NCBI RefSeq assembly: GCF_905147045.1
Contig: NC_065897.1
Location: forward strand, 15,001-79,000
Length of the DNA: 64,000 nucleotides
Reading direction: 5' to 3'
Origin: Nymphalis io
Lineage: Eukaryota > Arthropoda > Insecta > Lepidoptera > Nymphalidae
Below are positions 48,401-60,274 of the stretch, piece after piece; the first letter of the stretch is position 1; each line of letters begins with the position of its first letter. The position numbers were made by a program, and so were the translations under genes. The notes under the pieces were generated by a model. That model did no database searches, was not told the DNA's origin, and worked only from the letters and a program-made list of their open reading frames with translations.

Positions 48401-51400
48401 TAAATTACATAAAAATCTTACGCTATAAAATGATTATGTTCTACAAAGAAAATTTTTACCTTTAGTGCTGTAAGAAAACTTTACGATCACATGTTTTAAA
48501 AATCCTCTGATAATTTGTACCCCAACATTGTAAACGTCACCTAAAACAGAGCACATATAGATATTCATTCGCAGTTGTAACTGATATTATTAAAAAACTT
48601 CGACTTAGGTACTTATTACCAAATATCCTACCGCCAAACAGCAATACATAGTATTGTTGCGTTCCGGTATGAAGGGTAAGTGGGTAATATTTCTTTGACT
48701 GCCTCGTTGGCCTAGTAGCTAGATGTAAGGCCGCAGACCTGGAGGTCCTGGGTTCAAATTCCAGGTCAGACAAATAAAAAGTTATTGGGTTTTTCTGTCG
48801 AAAATTCTCAATAGCAGCCCGGAGTATTGAAGTTGGTAATGAGTACACTTCCGTGCCACAGAAAGCACGTAAAGCCATTGGTCCTGCTTCTGACCTCTTT
48901 CAGGTTGTGTCTCATGCAGAGTTAGGGAATAAAGAGTGCACCTGCGTTTGTGCACACTCTTGTGCAGTGTTATAATATGTCCTGCGCAGTTGGGTAATCT
49001 CTCTTTAGATTGGCCGCCGTAGCCAAAATCGGTCTGGAGGACCTTATATTATGGTCCGTGTTGACTTACTATCAGGTGATCCACATGCAGTCTGGCATAA
49101 TTGCCAAATGTAAAACCTCACCGTCTCGGGCTCTACATGACATCCATTTTGAGGATGTCTCCTACGAGATCGCACCTCGGCTCAAGACGTAGTCGGAGGG
49201 GTGGGAAGCGCTTCTGTACGAAGCACCATACTAAATCACGACCGATTTCGTGATGTCGCAAGTCTAGGACCTTGTTTCCGCCGGCGAAAACGGTGTATGT
49301 GTGTCGGGTGTAGTGTTTTCCCTTCGAAGGGAGCGTTTGCGACAGTTATGCTGTCGTCTTTGTCATCTAGGACGTGCATCGGACGCCTGAGTCTGTGTGG
49401 GAGGTTACCTCTGAGGGAGGTATATGAGCAGGCCTGCGCTATCAGCGGATTACCGTGTCATTTAGCTCTCTCAAAATACGCCGTAGAGAGAATCTTGAGA
49501 TACTTGGCGATCGAATCGATTTTGAAGTCCTTATGTAGGTCTACGTTACGTACGTACCATGGCGAGTTGGTAGCGATATGAAGAAAGCGATTTTGTATCA
49601 TCTGCAGTCGTCTGATCTGACACGGTGAGCAGTGGACAAAGACAGGGCTCGCATAGGTCATTATGGGACGTATGAAGGTTTTGTACAATGTCGTCTTATT
49701 TCTAAGGGACATTTTACTCCTCCCACATAGCATCACATATAGTCTTCCTAGTACGAACGCTGCCCTGTTGCGTACTCTTTTGATGTGGGACTGGAAATTG
49801 AGTCTCCTATCGAGTGTGACTCCTAAGTATTTTACTTCGGATTTCCACGGGATAGGTTGGTCGAAAAGGGTTATATTTCCCGGGTTGCCCATATGATTCC
49901 TAATATAAATAGGATTGCGGGTGAAGTGTACTGCTACACTTTTATCCGGATTAACTTCAATTCTTCACTTCCGGAACCAATCGCCTAGTGCGTTGGCCGT
50001 GGATTGGAGACGCTTTGTCATGACTGCCGTCGAAGGCGTGGTTGTGTATAAGGCGGTATCGTCCGCGAAGAGGGCTAAGTTAACTTTTTGGGTTGAATTT
50101 GGAATATCATTCGTGAATAACGTATAGAGTATCGGTGATAGTGCGGAGCCTTGAGGGACTCCTGCCCTGATGGGGAGAGGTGATGACAGAGTACCTTCGA
50201 CTCTGTAGCGGAAAATACGATTCGTCAAGTATTCTCGTATGATGAGAACGAGTCAGTCTGGCAATCCTAGAGTATATAGTTTATATAATAAACCATTGTG
50301 CCAGACTTTGTCGAATGCTTTCGCTACATCGAAGAATAGGGCACCCGTCGAGGTGGTTCTACCGATGGCGAAACCCTTGAGTATGTCTTCCGTTAGGCGG
50401 TGGACCTGATTGACGCACGAGTGCCCAGCTCTAAAACCGAACTGTTCGTTAATCTGAGTCTGTTTGGCCTCTACGTGGGCTAACGCGGGAAGGGACACTA
50501 ACAAGGTTATATTATACTTACCGTTCGGCATGACGTGAGGGTGCGCCGTGTGGCACACGATCAATGAATCGATAAGGGTCTTCCTTTCTATTGTCTCGAG
50601 TGACTTCGGATTTATTCTAGAATTATTTTCATTAGAAATTGTTTTATGGGATTAGTAACTTTCAAATTGTACGAATTAACGTACTTTATTTTTTTAATAA
50701 TACCGTGAAAAATCTCACCTGAATACGGTGGGTACCTCCGTCATGGCGTAAACTTGATCACCAAATGGATGTACAGAGATGCCCGCATTATCTGTTATAA
50801 ATGCCATTGGATCAAAAATCGAAGATATTCTGAAAAGCGACAACCACAATAATATCAACGGTCGGTCGGTCGGTCGGTTATCAACATATGAAATACTGAA
50901 AACCGAGTTACGGTATCTTTTCAATTTTATGTTTATTATAGTCAATGTCCACAGACCGACATTCATAAAAAAATACCTTTATTTGATAGAAATACGGTCT
51001 CAATTTTGATTTAATACAATTTTTTCTTTACAATTTATATTTTACTATCTTTTGTTCTTGCATCGATGTTCAATATAAATAAATAACTTACCGATCAAAT
51101 ATAGTATGGCACGGGTCTGGCACTGACTTCGTTCCGAACTCAGTGATGACGATGCGATTAGCCTTTTTATTTTTCTTTAATGTTTCTGAGTTCAAAAACC
51201 GGCATTGGTAAGTCACTTTACCCTTCTTTATACCGAATCTGTGAGATGGGAGTTTATTTAATAGATAATTAATTATAGAGTGCATGTGCATTACATGACG
51301 CTTTAGCGGAGAACATAAAATTCTTAATTTTCGAATGAAGAAAACCTTATCTACCTGTGCAAGAGAGCTGATCCATCAAAAACATGTACGTATTCCGTTG

Positions 51401-51972
51401 AACCGATTCTGATTGTCCCCGGTCCATTTCTAATCAGCGTCCCACTCAACCACGATGGAACTTCACCTAAAATTAATCAATTGGGTGTTACCATTTGTAA
51501 ATAACATGTTTTATTTGTTAGTAGATGAAAATACATTTTGTGCATTCAAATAATTACCGATTGGTGAAGCGAGCGTGTAAATATTTATGTTTTACTTCAA
51601 ATACCTGGTTGTATAGTGGCTAGACTACGAAGCAGATTGTTAGACTACGAAGCAGAAGCAGACTACATTCAGATATCCTGGATATAAATATCGGGCCACG
51701 TCGAAATAATTTATCGAAATTATCTTTCAAGTTATCTTTTAAAAAAGTAAAGTTATCTTTAGATTCGTAAGGGAATAGAGAGCGCACCTGTGTTTGCAAA
51801 GAAGACGGCTGCCCTATAATTTGTATTGGTAGTTGTCTAATCTTCCCTGAGAGATACCAATATTGTACATACCTTTGATTTTGCCTTCTAAGGGTTTTCT
51901 GACTTCCTCTTCACAGCATCGGAGCCAGGTCCCCATGTCATACTCCGGATACAAATTATCAGTTTTAGACAT
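45471..51972 (-). CDS. ninaB: Carotenoid isomerooxygenase (NinaB/BCO/RPE65 family), 13 exons
   Basis: Assembled exons (minus): 51972-51873, 51466-51355, 51238-51092, 50829-50719, 50616-50522, 48540-48460, 48242-48162, 47711-47587, 46877-46704, 46513-46357, 46126-46065, 45904-45806, 45653-45471; 1527 nt, 508 aa, all introns GT-AG with matching phases. The family cleaves carotenoids with a four-His iron centre; the insect NinaB makes and isomerises retinal for rhodopsin. Seen: WLSGTLIRNGPG, EFGTKSVPDPC (Cys114, the palmitoylation-type PDPC), and the four His at 182 (TAHPHV), 240 (YMHSFG), 309 (FMHIIN) and 497 (FHGWF), plus YPSEPVFI and EDDGVLLS near the C-terminus. The second His of the usual HHIN is Ile. 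Intron 5 holds a LINE and a SINE; intron 8 holds SINE pieces. No broken frame, so I call it functional. Lepidoptera may have several paralogues, so orthology to Drosophila ninaB is not settled. Confidence 0.95.
46970..47170 (-). mobile_element. SINE-like repeat (family A), diverged, in intron 8
   Basis: GGGCCCGTTGATGGTAAGTGG, CTTACATCACCTATGCGCCAC and TGTGCCTGTAGTTACACTAC, in the order of family A, decayed. Confidence 0.7.
47221..47350 (+). mobile_element. SINE family B head, in intron 8
   Basis: tRNA-like head GCCAAGATGGCGTAATGGTT and AAAACGCGTGAATC, a degraded B-box (GGGTTAAAGCC), then CCACTGAATTTTCC and TTCATCTCGTGCTTG. Truncated after that. Confidence 0.75.
48697..49060 (+). mobile_element. 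tRNA-derived SINE (family D), in intron 5
   Basis: tRNA-like head CTCGTTGGCCTAGTAGCTAG and B-box GGTTCAAATTCC with a matching 3' half (48730-48772), then a unique body (TTCTGTCGAAAATTCTCAAT; AGGGAATAAAGAGTGCACC; TGGCCGCCGTAGCC). The body rules out a tRNA gene. The right end is approximate, where it meets the LINE 3' region. Confidence 0.7.
49061..50510 (-). mobile_element. Jockey-type LINE in intron 5, sense orientation
   Basis: One continuous minus-strand frame from about 50500 to 49458 with two stops: TGA at 50253-50255 and TGA at 49965-49967. RT motifs: QFGFRAGHSCVNQ, catalytic FFDVAKAFDKVWH, AGVPQGSALSP, FADDTALY, VKYLGVTLD, and a C-terminal block RPIMTYASPVF. The endonuclease and first part are missing (5' truncation right after exon 5's splice donor). 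49061-49457 is its likely 3' UTR. Same strand as the host gene. Confidence 0.85.
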
Positions 51973-52146
51973 TGTTAAAGATTTGATTGTTTCAACTAAA
52001 GATTGTTTCAGTTAATTTTCTGTAATTTTAACACGACATATTTAATTTGTTCATGCCCTGTTATTCTTTAATAGTTCCAAGTTTTTTTGTGATCATTGTG
52101 TTTGAATATATGAATGCACATTAGTAACGAATTTCAATTAATCAAA

Positions 52147-52440
52147 TGGCCCTGTGGTAAGAACGCGTGAATCTTAACCGATGATCGTGGGTTCAAACTC
52201 GGGCAAGCACCACTGAATTTTCATGTGCTTAATTTGTGATTATAATTCATCTCGTGCTTTACGGTGAAGGAAAACATCGTGATGAAACCTGCATGTGTCT
52301 AATTTCACTGAAGTTCTGCCACATGTGAATTCTACCAACCCGCATTGGAGCAGCGTGGTGGAATAAGCTCCAAACCTTCTCCTCAAAAAGAGGAGAGGAG
52401 GCCTTTAGCCCAGCAGTGGGACATTCACAGGCTGTTACGG
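52147..52440 (+). mobile_element. tRNA-derived SINE (family B), full length
   Basis: tRNA-like head (GGCCCTGTGGTAAGAACGCG as A-box region; GGGTTCAAACTC as B-box), body identical in order to the other copies, ending CAGGCTGTTACGG. It lies about 175 bp upstream of the carotenoid oxygenase start codon, so it may sit in or near the promoter. Confidence 0.88.
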
Positions 52441-55040
52441 AAATTCATACTTTTATAAAATAGAAGAAATATTAAAACGAAGTGATAGGCTGATATATGA
52501 AGTAGTTAGCAAATCGATTGTTCTTGCTTGTGTTGATTTGCTTTTGGTATAAATGGTGCTTGACGTTATACGTAACAATCGGTTTGACTCGTTACTTTAT
52601 TTAGTTAGTAGCGAGCCAGTTCATGTCATCGTCGTAGTAATTATATTCTTTAAAGTGAGCGTTACAAATTATAGCTCCTAAGCCCAAGTTCTGCAGAATT
52701 TTACATATAGCAAACATCTAAACCATCAGAATAAGGTATGTTTTATCTTTGTTCAGCTCAGAGCCAAGATTGCAATAAAGTCAACATTGTAACAAACTTT
52801 TATTCAATATAAAAGAATTACACTTATTACTTATGAGTTCCACCTAAAGAGTCCCTATAGATAGTTCAATCCACAATGACGGGTCCACTCTTTTTTCTAA
52901 GCCCTACAGTGCAAGTGTGCAATGTAAGATATAATAGTGAAGCGCGTCTGGGTGGATTGAAAACGAGAAGAAGTTACGAGTTACTGCTTTTCCCTTTTGT
53001 TAACAGGCATTAGTACAAAATAACATTATTGGAAAACAAATAATGACAAAATTTAAATCCGTACAAACACAATTTTAACTACTACAATTAAGTCACCACG
53101 AGCAAGGCTTATCTTAGATTATAAAAATAATTGAATACCTATCTGTTATAATTCCGATATCTATTTGCGGACTTTGTCCACAACGATTTTCAGTGATATC
53201 GCTTTAATGACTGTAGAGAGAATTATAAATACAGAGATTTGATGATAAACTTAAATTGCGATAAAGACGGAAGGCCAAAATTAATCTAACCTAACCGAAT
53301 TTGGATTTTAAACAAGATCCTGGTGAACTGTGATTTTAAGTACTCCAGCGATCGATTAAAAGTATTTATTTTTAATCGATTCCTATTTAGCTAAGTAATT
53401 TAAAGCACATTATATATTTATATAGGTAAAAGTAGAATTAAAACACGTTTGAAAATGTTCCACAATTTGCCAAAGCCCCTCTTCTTGAGAAGTAATTATG
53501 GAGCTCATTCTACCATGCTACATTAATGCAGATTGGTTGAAAGACATGTGGCTGAATTTTAACACAACACATCTCCTTTGGCATCAAAATATATTCTCAC
53601 GATGTTTTCCTCCACCGCAGACCACGAGATAGATTACAGTCTTTCACAAATAAAACGCTTGAACAGAGAGACTTGACCTCGCCCAGCCTTGCCAGTTGAC
53701 CGGCCTGAAATACGTCACTTTCAAGGAGTTTGCAGGCAAGCACCGCTGAATTTTCACGTTTGTTTTTGCATTTTCACGGAGCTCTTAGTCCATCGGCGGG
53801 ATATTTGCAGGCAGTTATTTTACTTTGCATTATAAACACAATATGTTTTTAGATTTTAGCCGAATCAACAATTTTTATGACGCAGTTTGAGACAGTATTA
53901 ATACTTAATGAAATTTAAAAGATTCGCTGGAAAAAAAAGTATTGAGCAACTCACCTTGTATAGACTCGCTATAAATAAAACTTCGGCTGTTTGTTTTTGA
54001 ACAAGGTGTAGTAAACTCGTGCTCGTAATAGGTCTGAATGTGAGTATGAAATTTAAGTCATAGTTAATTAAATTATAATGACAGATAACGTTAATACGAT
54101 TACACTGATACATAATGAGTAATTATTTAAAAAATGAAGGAACGCGTCACTAGCTTCTTTTTTTGGATAAAACAATAATAATAATAATGGCCACAAACTC
54201 TATAGATCTCGTAGACAATATTTTCTTCATTAACTCTCAGACGATACTAGCGGAATTGTAGACAACTCCAACATCATCTGGAGCCGTGCCAGAAAGAAAC
54301 TTTTTTTTTGTTTGGTCATTAGGACACCTTCTATGGTTCCATCATCTATGTACCATACATTTAATTTAAATTTTAGATGAATAGAGCAAAATATAATACC
54401 TACAGGCCCACTTATCTCAAAAATATGGCAAATGAATTATTAATCATTAGAACAATATCTGTTCAGTCTATTAATTATGATTAAGAATAAAAATGTATAT
54501 TTTAAGTCCTGGTAATTTAATCTTTAGGACGATTTAATCTGCTTAAATATAAAAAAGCTATAACGCTTACGAATACGCTTCTGGGTATCTTCTGGACTTT
54601 ATAATATTCGATAAATAGTTTAAACATTAATAGTAATAACTATCGCTATTTTATAGAAATATGTACAAAATATGTATGTATTAAACGTGTAACGTATTAC
54701 GGTAAGTATATTTCTTGTATTATGACCGACAGCCCCACTGGCCGGCTTGATGAACAGATTGTGTATGCGAGGTGAGAATGCTTTTGCTGTGCAGTACAGG
54801 ACTGGTTGTAGCGCTAACAGGTTCGAATGATGGATAAACCTTTTATAATTACAAATAAAATAACACTAAATGTTCAAATTTAAATAACATATTGTATATT
54901 TACAATATATTGAAGGAGATTAAGAAATGGAAGACTGAAAACTGGCCCACGTTCACCGCTGCTCGGGCTCACTTCTGGACTAGCTGGACATGGTCTCGTG
55001 TCTTAAAAATCAATTTATATTATCAATTATAACTGTTTTT
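52441..55040. other. Intergenic AT-rich DNA
   Basis: No gene. 53450-53830 is a strongly diverged SINE family B copy in minus orientation (CTCACGATGTTTTCCTCC; GCAAGCACCGCTGAATTTTC). The rest shows nothing I recognise. Confidence 0.55.
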
Positions 55041-55260
55041 TTTTTGTTAAGTGGGCAGTCTGGCATTCCCAGTAATAGACCACCTGCTATGGCAAAAAAA
55101 TTGGCAATGTAAGAACTATTAAAAATCTCTTTCATCGCCAATGCGCCATCAACCTTGGGAACTGCCTCATGTGTCTGTAGTTACACTGGTTCACTCACTC
55201 TTCAAACCGGAACACAACAATAAATATTACTATTTGGCGGTAATTTGAAGTGGTAAAAAA
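55041..55260 (-). mobile_element. SINE-like repeat (family A), partial
   Basis: GTAATAGACCACCTGCTATGG, TTCATCGCCAATGCGCCATC, ACTGGTTCACTCACTCTTC and AAACCGGAACACAACAATAA, in family A minus order; 5' part missing. Confidence 0.78.
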
Positions 55261-55589
55261 ATTGTGGGCTACATATTTGCTAAATTTTACAATTATTTAA
55301 ATGCATTCAATATTAAAATTTCTTAGTCAGAACATTAAGCGCGAAATAATTTAAGGCCAATTATACAAGAATATTACCTCGTGTATTAAGTTTATTACCG
55401 ACGTGATCGTTGTATCGCACAAAAAAGTAACGAAAGAAGAAGGAAGAACGAAAGAAGATCGTTTGTGATAATATTGTAGAAAAGGAGTCTTTGGATTAAC
55501 AACTTCAAAATTTTAGTCGCCATTATCTAAATAGCTAAGAAATGTGCAAAGGATTAACTATTAAGAATTAACAATTAACGTAATCAAAT

Positions 55590-58150
55590 AAATCAATCAA
55601 CAGCCAATCATTGTCCACTGCTGCACATAGGCCTCTCCCAAGGTGCGCCAAAGCTCCCTGTCCTCCGCCTTCCGCATCCAGTTGGTGCCCGCCACCTTTT
55701 TAAGGTCATCGGTCCAACTGGCTGGGCGCTGGCTGGTAGGGCGCCCGCCCTACGCTGCGCTTGCCGATTCGCGGTCTCCACTCTAGGACTCGTCTGCTCC
55801 AACGGCCATCGGTTCTACGACATATGTGACCAGTCCACTGCCACTTCAGCCTGCAAATTTTGCAAGCTATGTCGGTGACTCCGGTTCTTTTCCGGATAAT
55901 CTCATTTCTAAACTTATCCTTCAAAGATACTCCGAGCATAGCTCGCTCCATAGCACGCTGAGCGACTTTGAATTTGTGGACTAGTCCCGCAGTTAGTGTC
56001 CACGTTTCGGCACCGTATGTCATGGCAGATAAGACGCATTGGTTGAAGACTTTCGTCTTCAAACATTGCGGTATAGACAACTTGAGGACTTGACGGATGT
56101 GGACAGTCATTGTAGCGGCGTTGTACAGACATCTCAGTACCTCGATATATCTCCAGTCGATATGACATCTCTGCAATGAGTCGAGCACTACCCAGGTTTC
56201 AATGGAGTCGAAGGCTTTCTCGTAGTCCACAAATCCCATACACAGCGGCTGATTGTACTCTTCGGTCTTCTGCACAATCTGCCGAACAGTATGGATGTGG
56301 TCCACGGTGCTGTAGCCTGATCGAAAACCGGCTTGCTCTGGGGGCTGGAACTCGTCAAGTCGTCTGGCGAGACGGTTCGTGACGACTCTTGAGAACAGCT
56401 TATACACGTGACTCAGGAGGGAGATTGGTCTGTAGTTTTTCAAGAGGGTTTTATCACCTTTCTTGAAAAACAGTACCACCTCACTCCCGCTTCACGTTTC
56501 CGGGGTCTTGCCATGTTGGATGACGGAATTAAAGAGGTTTGCTAGCTCTTTCAGGACCGGAGTTCCGCCTGCCTTAAGCAACTCTGTTGTGATTCCGTCA
56601 TCTCCCGGAGTTTTGTTGTTTTAAGATATTTTAGAGCCGTCCTAATCTCGCCTTGGTCAACGACCGGGAGCTCCTCGGAGTAATGGCGCGTAAAAGGGTC
56701 GCGCTGGTCATCAATACTGATTCCAACGGGTTTATCCGATCTTGAAGAAAACAACTGCCCATAAAATCTCTCTACTTCTCCGACAATCTCAGGCCTAGAG
56801 GTAACGATTCCACCATTTTCAGTTTTAAGTTTTGTCAGACGCGGCCTCCCAAACTTGCGAGCGAACACTTTCGATCCCCGATTTTGCTCAATCGCAGCCT
56901 TGATGGCACGGGTATTGGAGCGTTGGAGATCGCGTCGCGTCAGCGTTTTTATTGTTCGGTTTAAGGCTTTATCTGATAAAAACGATGGTAGTTCTCGTCG
57001 TTTTCTCATGAGCTCGAGTGTCTCAGCAGAGAGTTTTGGTGCGTTGTCTCTTCTCTGTGGCGGAAAACACTTACGGGATGTGTTTTGCAGTATTTTGACC
57101 AGCGTGTCGGTTTTCTCATCAATGCTGCTTACGGTTTCCAACGCGGTGAATTGATTTTGAAGTTCCATTTGGAACTTTTCGGAGCCTTGAGCAGCTTGGA
57201 GCATGGTAGGTCGGAGAGTAGACCTCATCATTCTCGATCTTTCAGCTTTGAAGTCAATATTTAGAGTGCCTCGAACCAAGCGGTGATCACTTACGGTATT
57301 AAACCTGTTGATCACTGAAACATCTCTAAATATGTGCCTTTTATTCGAAATGATAAAGTCTATCTCGTTCCTTGTCACGATATCCTGGCTTCGCCAGGTC
57401 CACCTCCTCTGAGGCTTCTTTTGAAAGAAAGAATTCATCAAAAAGAGCCCTTGCGCTTCGAGAAAGTTTACCAGCATTTGCCCCCTGTGATTTCTGCAGC
57501 CCAAGCCGTAAGGTCCGACTTTCGATTCACCGCTATCTTGTACTCCCACTTTAGCATTAAAGTCTCCCATAACAACATTGTAGTGGGCCTTCGAGGTGTC
57601 GTTGAGGGCCTTTGCGATGTCCTCGTACATCGCTTCGACCACATCATCAGAGTATGTCGAAGTTGGCGCATATACCTGTACGACCTTCAGGGAGTACCTG
57701 TCGGAAAGTTTTAGGACAAGGTACGCTACCCGGTTCGACACACTACTGATTTCCACAATGCTGCTAATGAGATCCTTTTTGACTATAAAACCGACACCAC
57801 CCTGGGAGAGGTTATCACCTTCGCGGAAGTAGAGTAAGTTACCGGACTCTAGAGTTATCGTGTCTTCCCCCTGTCTTCGGACTTCAGATAACACCAGTGT
57901 ATACCAGTTTATATGACTTAACTCTACTTCTAATTCGGCGAGGTGATGGTCCAGCCTCATCGAGCGTCCATTGTATGTTGCCATGTGAAGTCGTTTTATA
58001 TGGTAGCCTGCCGTGAACCGGTGATTCTTAGCACCCCCTGCCCTGCCGATACCGCGACCGCTACATTGGTCGGGCCTAGCGGGCTGTAACTGCCGGTAAC
58101 TGGGGGCCTTTTTTTGGGCGCATCTGCCATTACGGAGGGTTTGCCCATAC
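55590..58150 (-). mobile_element. RTE-type LINE, near full length, catalytic core deleted
   Basis: 5' UTR to about 58150. The endonuclease frame starts at ATG 57984 (MATYNGRSMRLDHH; VVMGDFNAKVG; RNEIDFI; VSDHRLV). One base missing near 56622 shifts the frame before the RT. A TGG to TGA change lies upstream of the RT start block (about 56491). RT motifs NYRPISLL, AGFRSGYST and FVDYEKAFD remain, but the sequence matching 9970-10419 of the other copy is deleted (450 bp, exactly 150 codons), joining MTVHI to RQVLKLS and removing FADD. A duplicated patch near 55725-55750 shifts the C-terminus. The 3' end is the AATCAATCAA repeat at 55590. Not functional. Confidence 0.9.
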
Positions 58151-58896
58151 TCGCCGCGCTGGGCAGGCGCGTAGTGTATAATATATATATAATAAAAATT
58201 AACGTAATGTTTATGTTATATTATATTAGCTTCACATCCCAGCTTCCCCCGGTCTTACAATCAGGGTCTTTACAAAACATTTTTATCGTAAAACATCGTG
58301 TAACTCTATCGGTTTACGCGGCGCATGCCAGTAAAGCTCCAATTTACACAAACAGGAGGTGGGACTTTGTTTTATAATACGCAGTCTTCCGAATATATTG
58401 TTTAGTATTTAATTTGTTACCTTAACTATTTGAGAGGAGTGTTATGTATGTGTAAAGGTAACATTGTAGTTGCTGTATTTATAATCTTTATATATACAAT
58501 AAATGCGGTGAGCAATGCCAGTGCATGAAAGATTTCTAAATTTCTAAAAAAAAACAGTGGTAACATAAAAACTATCTATTTTAAATAACTTACAGTAATC
58601 ATTTACTAGGAAAGGGAATAAAATAACTAATAGTTTAATTGTCACAAGGTATTAATCAAAAACAAAATAAATAAAATCATCATTAGAAACGTGAAAAACT
58701 AACTAGATAAATATTGCATTGTACACTTTGTAGTTCCAACCAGTCGTTTTGAAAATATTGCAAGATATTTACATAAACGCGTTAAAATCACTATCATTGT
58801 TTTTTTATCCTGGTAACCTTTTGTTTTTTTTTTCATAAAAAGGGACTATTTTGCACGTCGCAAAATTCGTTTGTTTTATTACTAGGGCCTTTTATT
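58151..58896. other. Intergenic DNA, nothing recognised
   Basis: AT-rich, with no supported frame or repeat. Confidence 0.5.
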
Positions 58897-59831
58897 TTAT
58901 TCTCCTTTATATTCCACGAACTTTTCAGTAATGCACCAAAGACCAGCTGTTACTGTATTATTAATCTTTGATAGAACAGCTCGTTCTCTGCAATCTACAA
59001 ACAGTTTTCCTGTGGCGCTCTCGCACTCTTTGGCTATTGACACGTGCACCACCATCTGTGAGCCATCCTCAGCTGTTCTACTGTTAAACGAACACAATAC
59101 TTTAAACAACATTCTGAAGATGAAGTTGCCTTCATTCAAAATATTTGTCAGAATTATTCCAGGATGTATAGAATTCACTACAACTCCAGACTTATCCAGC
59201 CGTTTTGCGAGCTCTTAATGTATCACCAAGTTACATAGCTTACTATTAGCATACATAACTACTCTATTACATTTTGATTTATTAATTGTGTCTAAGTCTA
59301 CAAATCCAAACAAATATATCATAAAGCTAACATTGACGATTCTACTCGGCCGTTATGTCTTTAAGAGCGGCAACAATAGCACGGTGAGCAGGAATGGCCC
59401 ATAATGGTTCACTTGCATGCCTTCAATAAGTCCGTCCATCGTGTATCTATCGGCAAAGGAGCACGCTCCTGCATTGTTCACGAGGACGTCAAGACGGTCT
59501 TCTGTGTCTAGAATGTCACTTGCAAAACTTCTTATCGAGGCAAGATCATATAAATCTATTTGTTTCAATATGACTTGCTGATTTCCGTCGCGGCAATTAT
59601 AGAATCTTGAGCGGCACGGCCACGCTGTATACTCCGACATGCGAGTATCGTTCGAGCTCCTTGCTGCGCCAGTTTTTTAGCAGTGTGAAATCTTATTCCA
59701 CTGCTGGCTCCCGTAACAATGACAACCTTGCGTTCCATTGAGGTTTTGCAAACACATTTCTTTATACTTAGTTTTAAATATAGATGAAAATTTATAATAA
59801 TAAATATGATTACAATAAATACCACCCACAT
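58897..59831 (-). pseudogene. Retinol dehydrogenase-like SDR, degraded paralogue
   Basis: Minus strand, intronless, the same architecture as the RDH at 44.3 kb: hydrophobic N-terminus, KVVIVTGASSGI (the last Gly of the motif is Arg in IRFHTA), LACRSIQRGRAAQ, DRLDVLVNNAG, YANSK (catalytic Tyr/Lys kept), and NSIHPGII. Three lesions: one base missing near 59600 (after SIIAAT), TAA at 59353-59355 (after LLPLLKT), and TAA at 59215-59217. The frame is otherwise continuous and ends with TAA near 58900. Oriented opposite to the intact RDH with the carotenoid oxygenase gene in between, it looks like an inverted duplicate or retrocopy that died. Confidence 0.9.
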
Positions 59832-60274
59832 TATCGTCTAGCTCAAATCGAGCGCGGAAAAACACTAACAAGTTTGCGGTCATTCAAAGAATTATAACAA
59901 TATGTGGACAACAATTCGCGTTTTTCCCGTTAGCTTCATTCCGTATTTTCAATAGTCCGTTTAATTTTCAATTCCGTAATGGTTGCTTCTCAAAACCATT
60001 TTTTGTAACTATATCTTAGTCTATACGAAAAAATATTAATACTGCAAATTATTTAGAACTGTGACTATATAAATAATGAGGATTTAGTCTTAGAAAACCA
60101 ATAGATTGCCTTTATTAATTATTAAATTTACGATAAGCAAATGTATTTCATTTACATTAACAAAATCATATCCTGAAGACGTTCATGCTGTAATATATAT
60201 TAAAAACTATCTTTATAATAATATATTTGTTGCAAAAATATAAGCAGGAAAATGTTACTCGCAACAACACAAAT
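59832..60274. other. Intergenic AT-rich DNA
   Basis: Nothing recognised between the pseudogene and the LTR. Confidence 0.5.

Noticed and set aside
47931..48403. Plus-strand short frames
   Set aside because: Antisense to oxygenase exon 7 and introns.
54715..54840. tRNA-like B-box (GGTTCGAAT) in intergenic DNA
   Set aside because: No matching A-box, body or tail; too weak to call a SINE.
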